Assembly (NCBI GenBank): GCA_016782865.1
Contig: JADHXR010000011.1
Coordinates: 1-64,000 of the forward strand
Length of the DNA: 64,000 nucleotides
From: Phycisphaerae bacterium
GTDB taxonomy: Bacteria > Planctomycetota > Phycisphaerae > Sedimentisphaerales > Anaerobacaceae
Reading direction: 5' to 3'
Made by a program: the position numbers and the translations under genes. The first letter of the stretch is position 1. Every line of letters starts with the position of its first letter. Below the pieces are notes generated by a model. The model searched no databases. It had not been told where the DNA came from and saw nothing but the letters and a program-made list of their open reading frames with translations. This document shows, in pieces, positions 63,352 through 64,000 of the stretch.

Positions 63352-64000
63352 ATGTACAAGCAATTACTTCTGAATGGTATTATCACAGGTAGTATTTACG
63401 CATTGATTGCTCTCGGCTTTGCGCTCATTTATCAAACAGTGAAGTTTTTTCATTTTGCACACGGGGTGGTATATGCAGTTGGAGCTTATTTAGCGTATAG
63501 CGTGTTGCGTATAGCGCATAGTCCTTCGACGAGTTCAGGGCAGGCCGGTGTGTTTGGGTGGGGAATAGCTGTTGTGGTTGGTGTCGTCGGGACAGCAGTG
63601 CTGGGAGTATTGATTGACCTGTTGGTCTATCGGCCGTTGCGGAAACGTAAGGCACCGAATCTGGTGTTTCTGATTGCATCTTTCGGGGTGTTCATTCTCA
63701 TTCAGAATCTGCTGCAATTGATTTACGGGGCGCAGATACTGACCATGAGGATGGGGCCGGTCAAGGAGGGACATCATTTCTTGGGAGCGGTGATTACTAA
63801 CGTACAGATTTTGATTCTGGCTGTCTCTATGTGCCTCTGTGTGTCTTTGTGGCTGTTTGTTAAGAAGACGAGGCTGGGCAAAGCGATGCGGGCGGTGGCG
63901 GACGACCCGTTAGCGGCGAGCGTGGTGGGGATCAATCCTGAGAGGATTATCTTGGCTGCGTTTGCCATCGGCTCGGCTTTAGCCGGGACAGCGGGGATAC
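63352..64000 (+). CDS. LivH-like ABC transporter permease (3' end beyond right edge)
   Basis: This permease of the branched-chain amino acid transporter family opens with MYKQLLLNGIITGSIYALIA and shows FFHFAHGVVYAVGAYLAY, LLVYRPLRKRKAPNLVFLIA and RLGKAMRAVADDPLAASVVG, all family signatures. It runs 216 codons to the window edge; a full LivH has about 290-300. After GAYLAYSVLRIAH comes SPSTSSGQAG, encoded by CCTTCGACGAGTTCAGGGCA and preceded by two GCGTATAGCG words. This looks like an in-frame repeat insertion in a loop. Confidence 0.9.
   Translation, partial: MYKQLLLNGIITGSIYALIALGFALIYQTVKFFHFAHGVVYAVGAYLAYSVLRIAHSPSTSSGQAGVFGWGIAVVVGVVGTAVLGVLIDLLVYRPLRKRKAPNLVFLIASFGVFILIQNLLQLIYGAQILTMRMGPVKEGHHFLGAVITNVQILILAVSMCLCVSLWLFVKKTRLGKAMRAVADDPLAASVVGINPERIILAAFAIGSALAGTAGI

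Overview
The window reads as a chromosomal piece of a planctomycete, most likely class Phycisphaerae (Sedimentisphaerales-like). The grounds are the large secreted LamG/fibronectin-like proteins, a prepilin of the H-X9-DG kind, Ser/Thr kinases with PD40 beta-propeller tails (one beside an ECF sigma remnant), and a ribosomal cluster that lacks rpmD and keeps tuf beside secE. This assignment is inference from gene content; no 16S rRNA is present.

Region 1 (1-28,252, all minus strand, read right to left) is the core information-processing block: tRNA-Thr, tuf, rpmG, tRNA-Trp, secE, nusG, rplK, rplA, rplJ, rplL, rpoB, rpoC, rpsL, rpsG, fusA, then the S10/spc genes from rpsJ to secY, which is cut by the left edge. 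Oddities are an Xre-like N-terminal extension on L22, Arg88 in S12, a strong intrinsic terminator between rpsG and fusA, and an AATACGAGATA motif that recurs just upstream of several start codons. Good sigma70-type promoters are visible ahead of rpsJ and rpsL.

Region 2 (28,658-39,898) is an accessory stretch rich in carbohydrate-active enzymes: a CE15-type glucuronoyl esterase, a HEAT-repeat protein, a XerC/D recombinase, a high-GC FG-GAP/VCBS protein followed by a hydrolase remnant, a GH106-like glycosidase and a Tat-exported GH51-like arabinofuranosidase. Together they suggest degradation of pectic or hemicellulosic plant or algal polysaccharide.

Region 3 (40,328-58,664) holds two paralogous Ser/Thr kinases. 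The first carries a one-base frameshift near its end; the second follows a truncated ECF sigma gene. Between them is the most unusual locus: a 110-residue basic small protein with a Trp/Lys/Tyr-rich C-terminus, immediately followed by a radical SAM/SPASM enzyme fused to a GT4 glycosyltransferase, with a GT-A glycosyltransferase convergent to it. This looks like a RiPP-type peptide modification and glycosylation system. A PaaI-type thioesterase, a DUF2007-like protein, an M14 carboxypeptidase-LamG protein, a prepilin and a 1008-residue LamG protein complete the region.

Region 4 (59,442-64,000, plus strand) is an operon that looks like a branched-chain amino acid (Liv/HAAT) ABC transporter locus: a binding lipoprotein and the start of LivH. 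Between them sit a 65-residue protein translationally coupled to a second radical SAM/SPASM enzyme, and an unrecognised two-TM membrane protein. Upstream of the operon lies a 170-bp MITE-like element whose end is repeated near 35.27 kb. Every homology statement here comes from reading motifs by eye; no database search was made.
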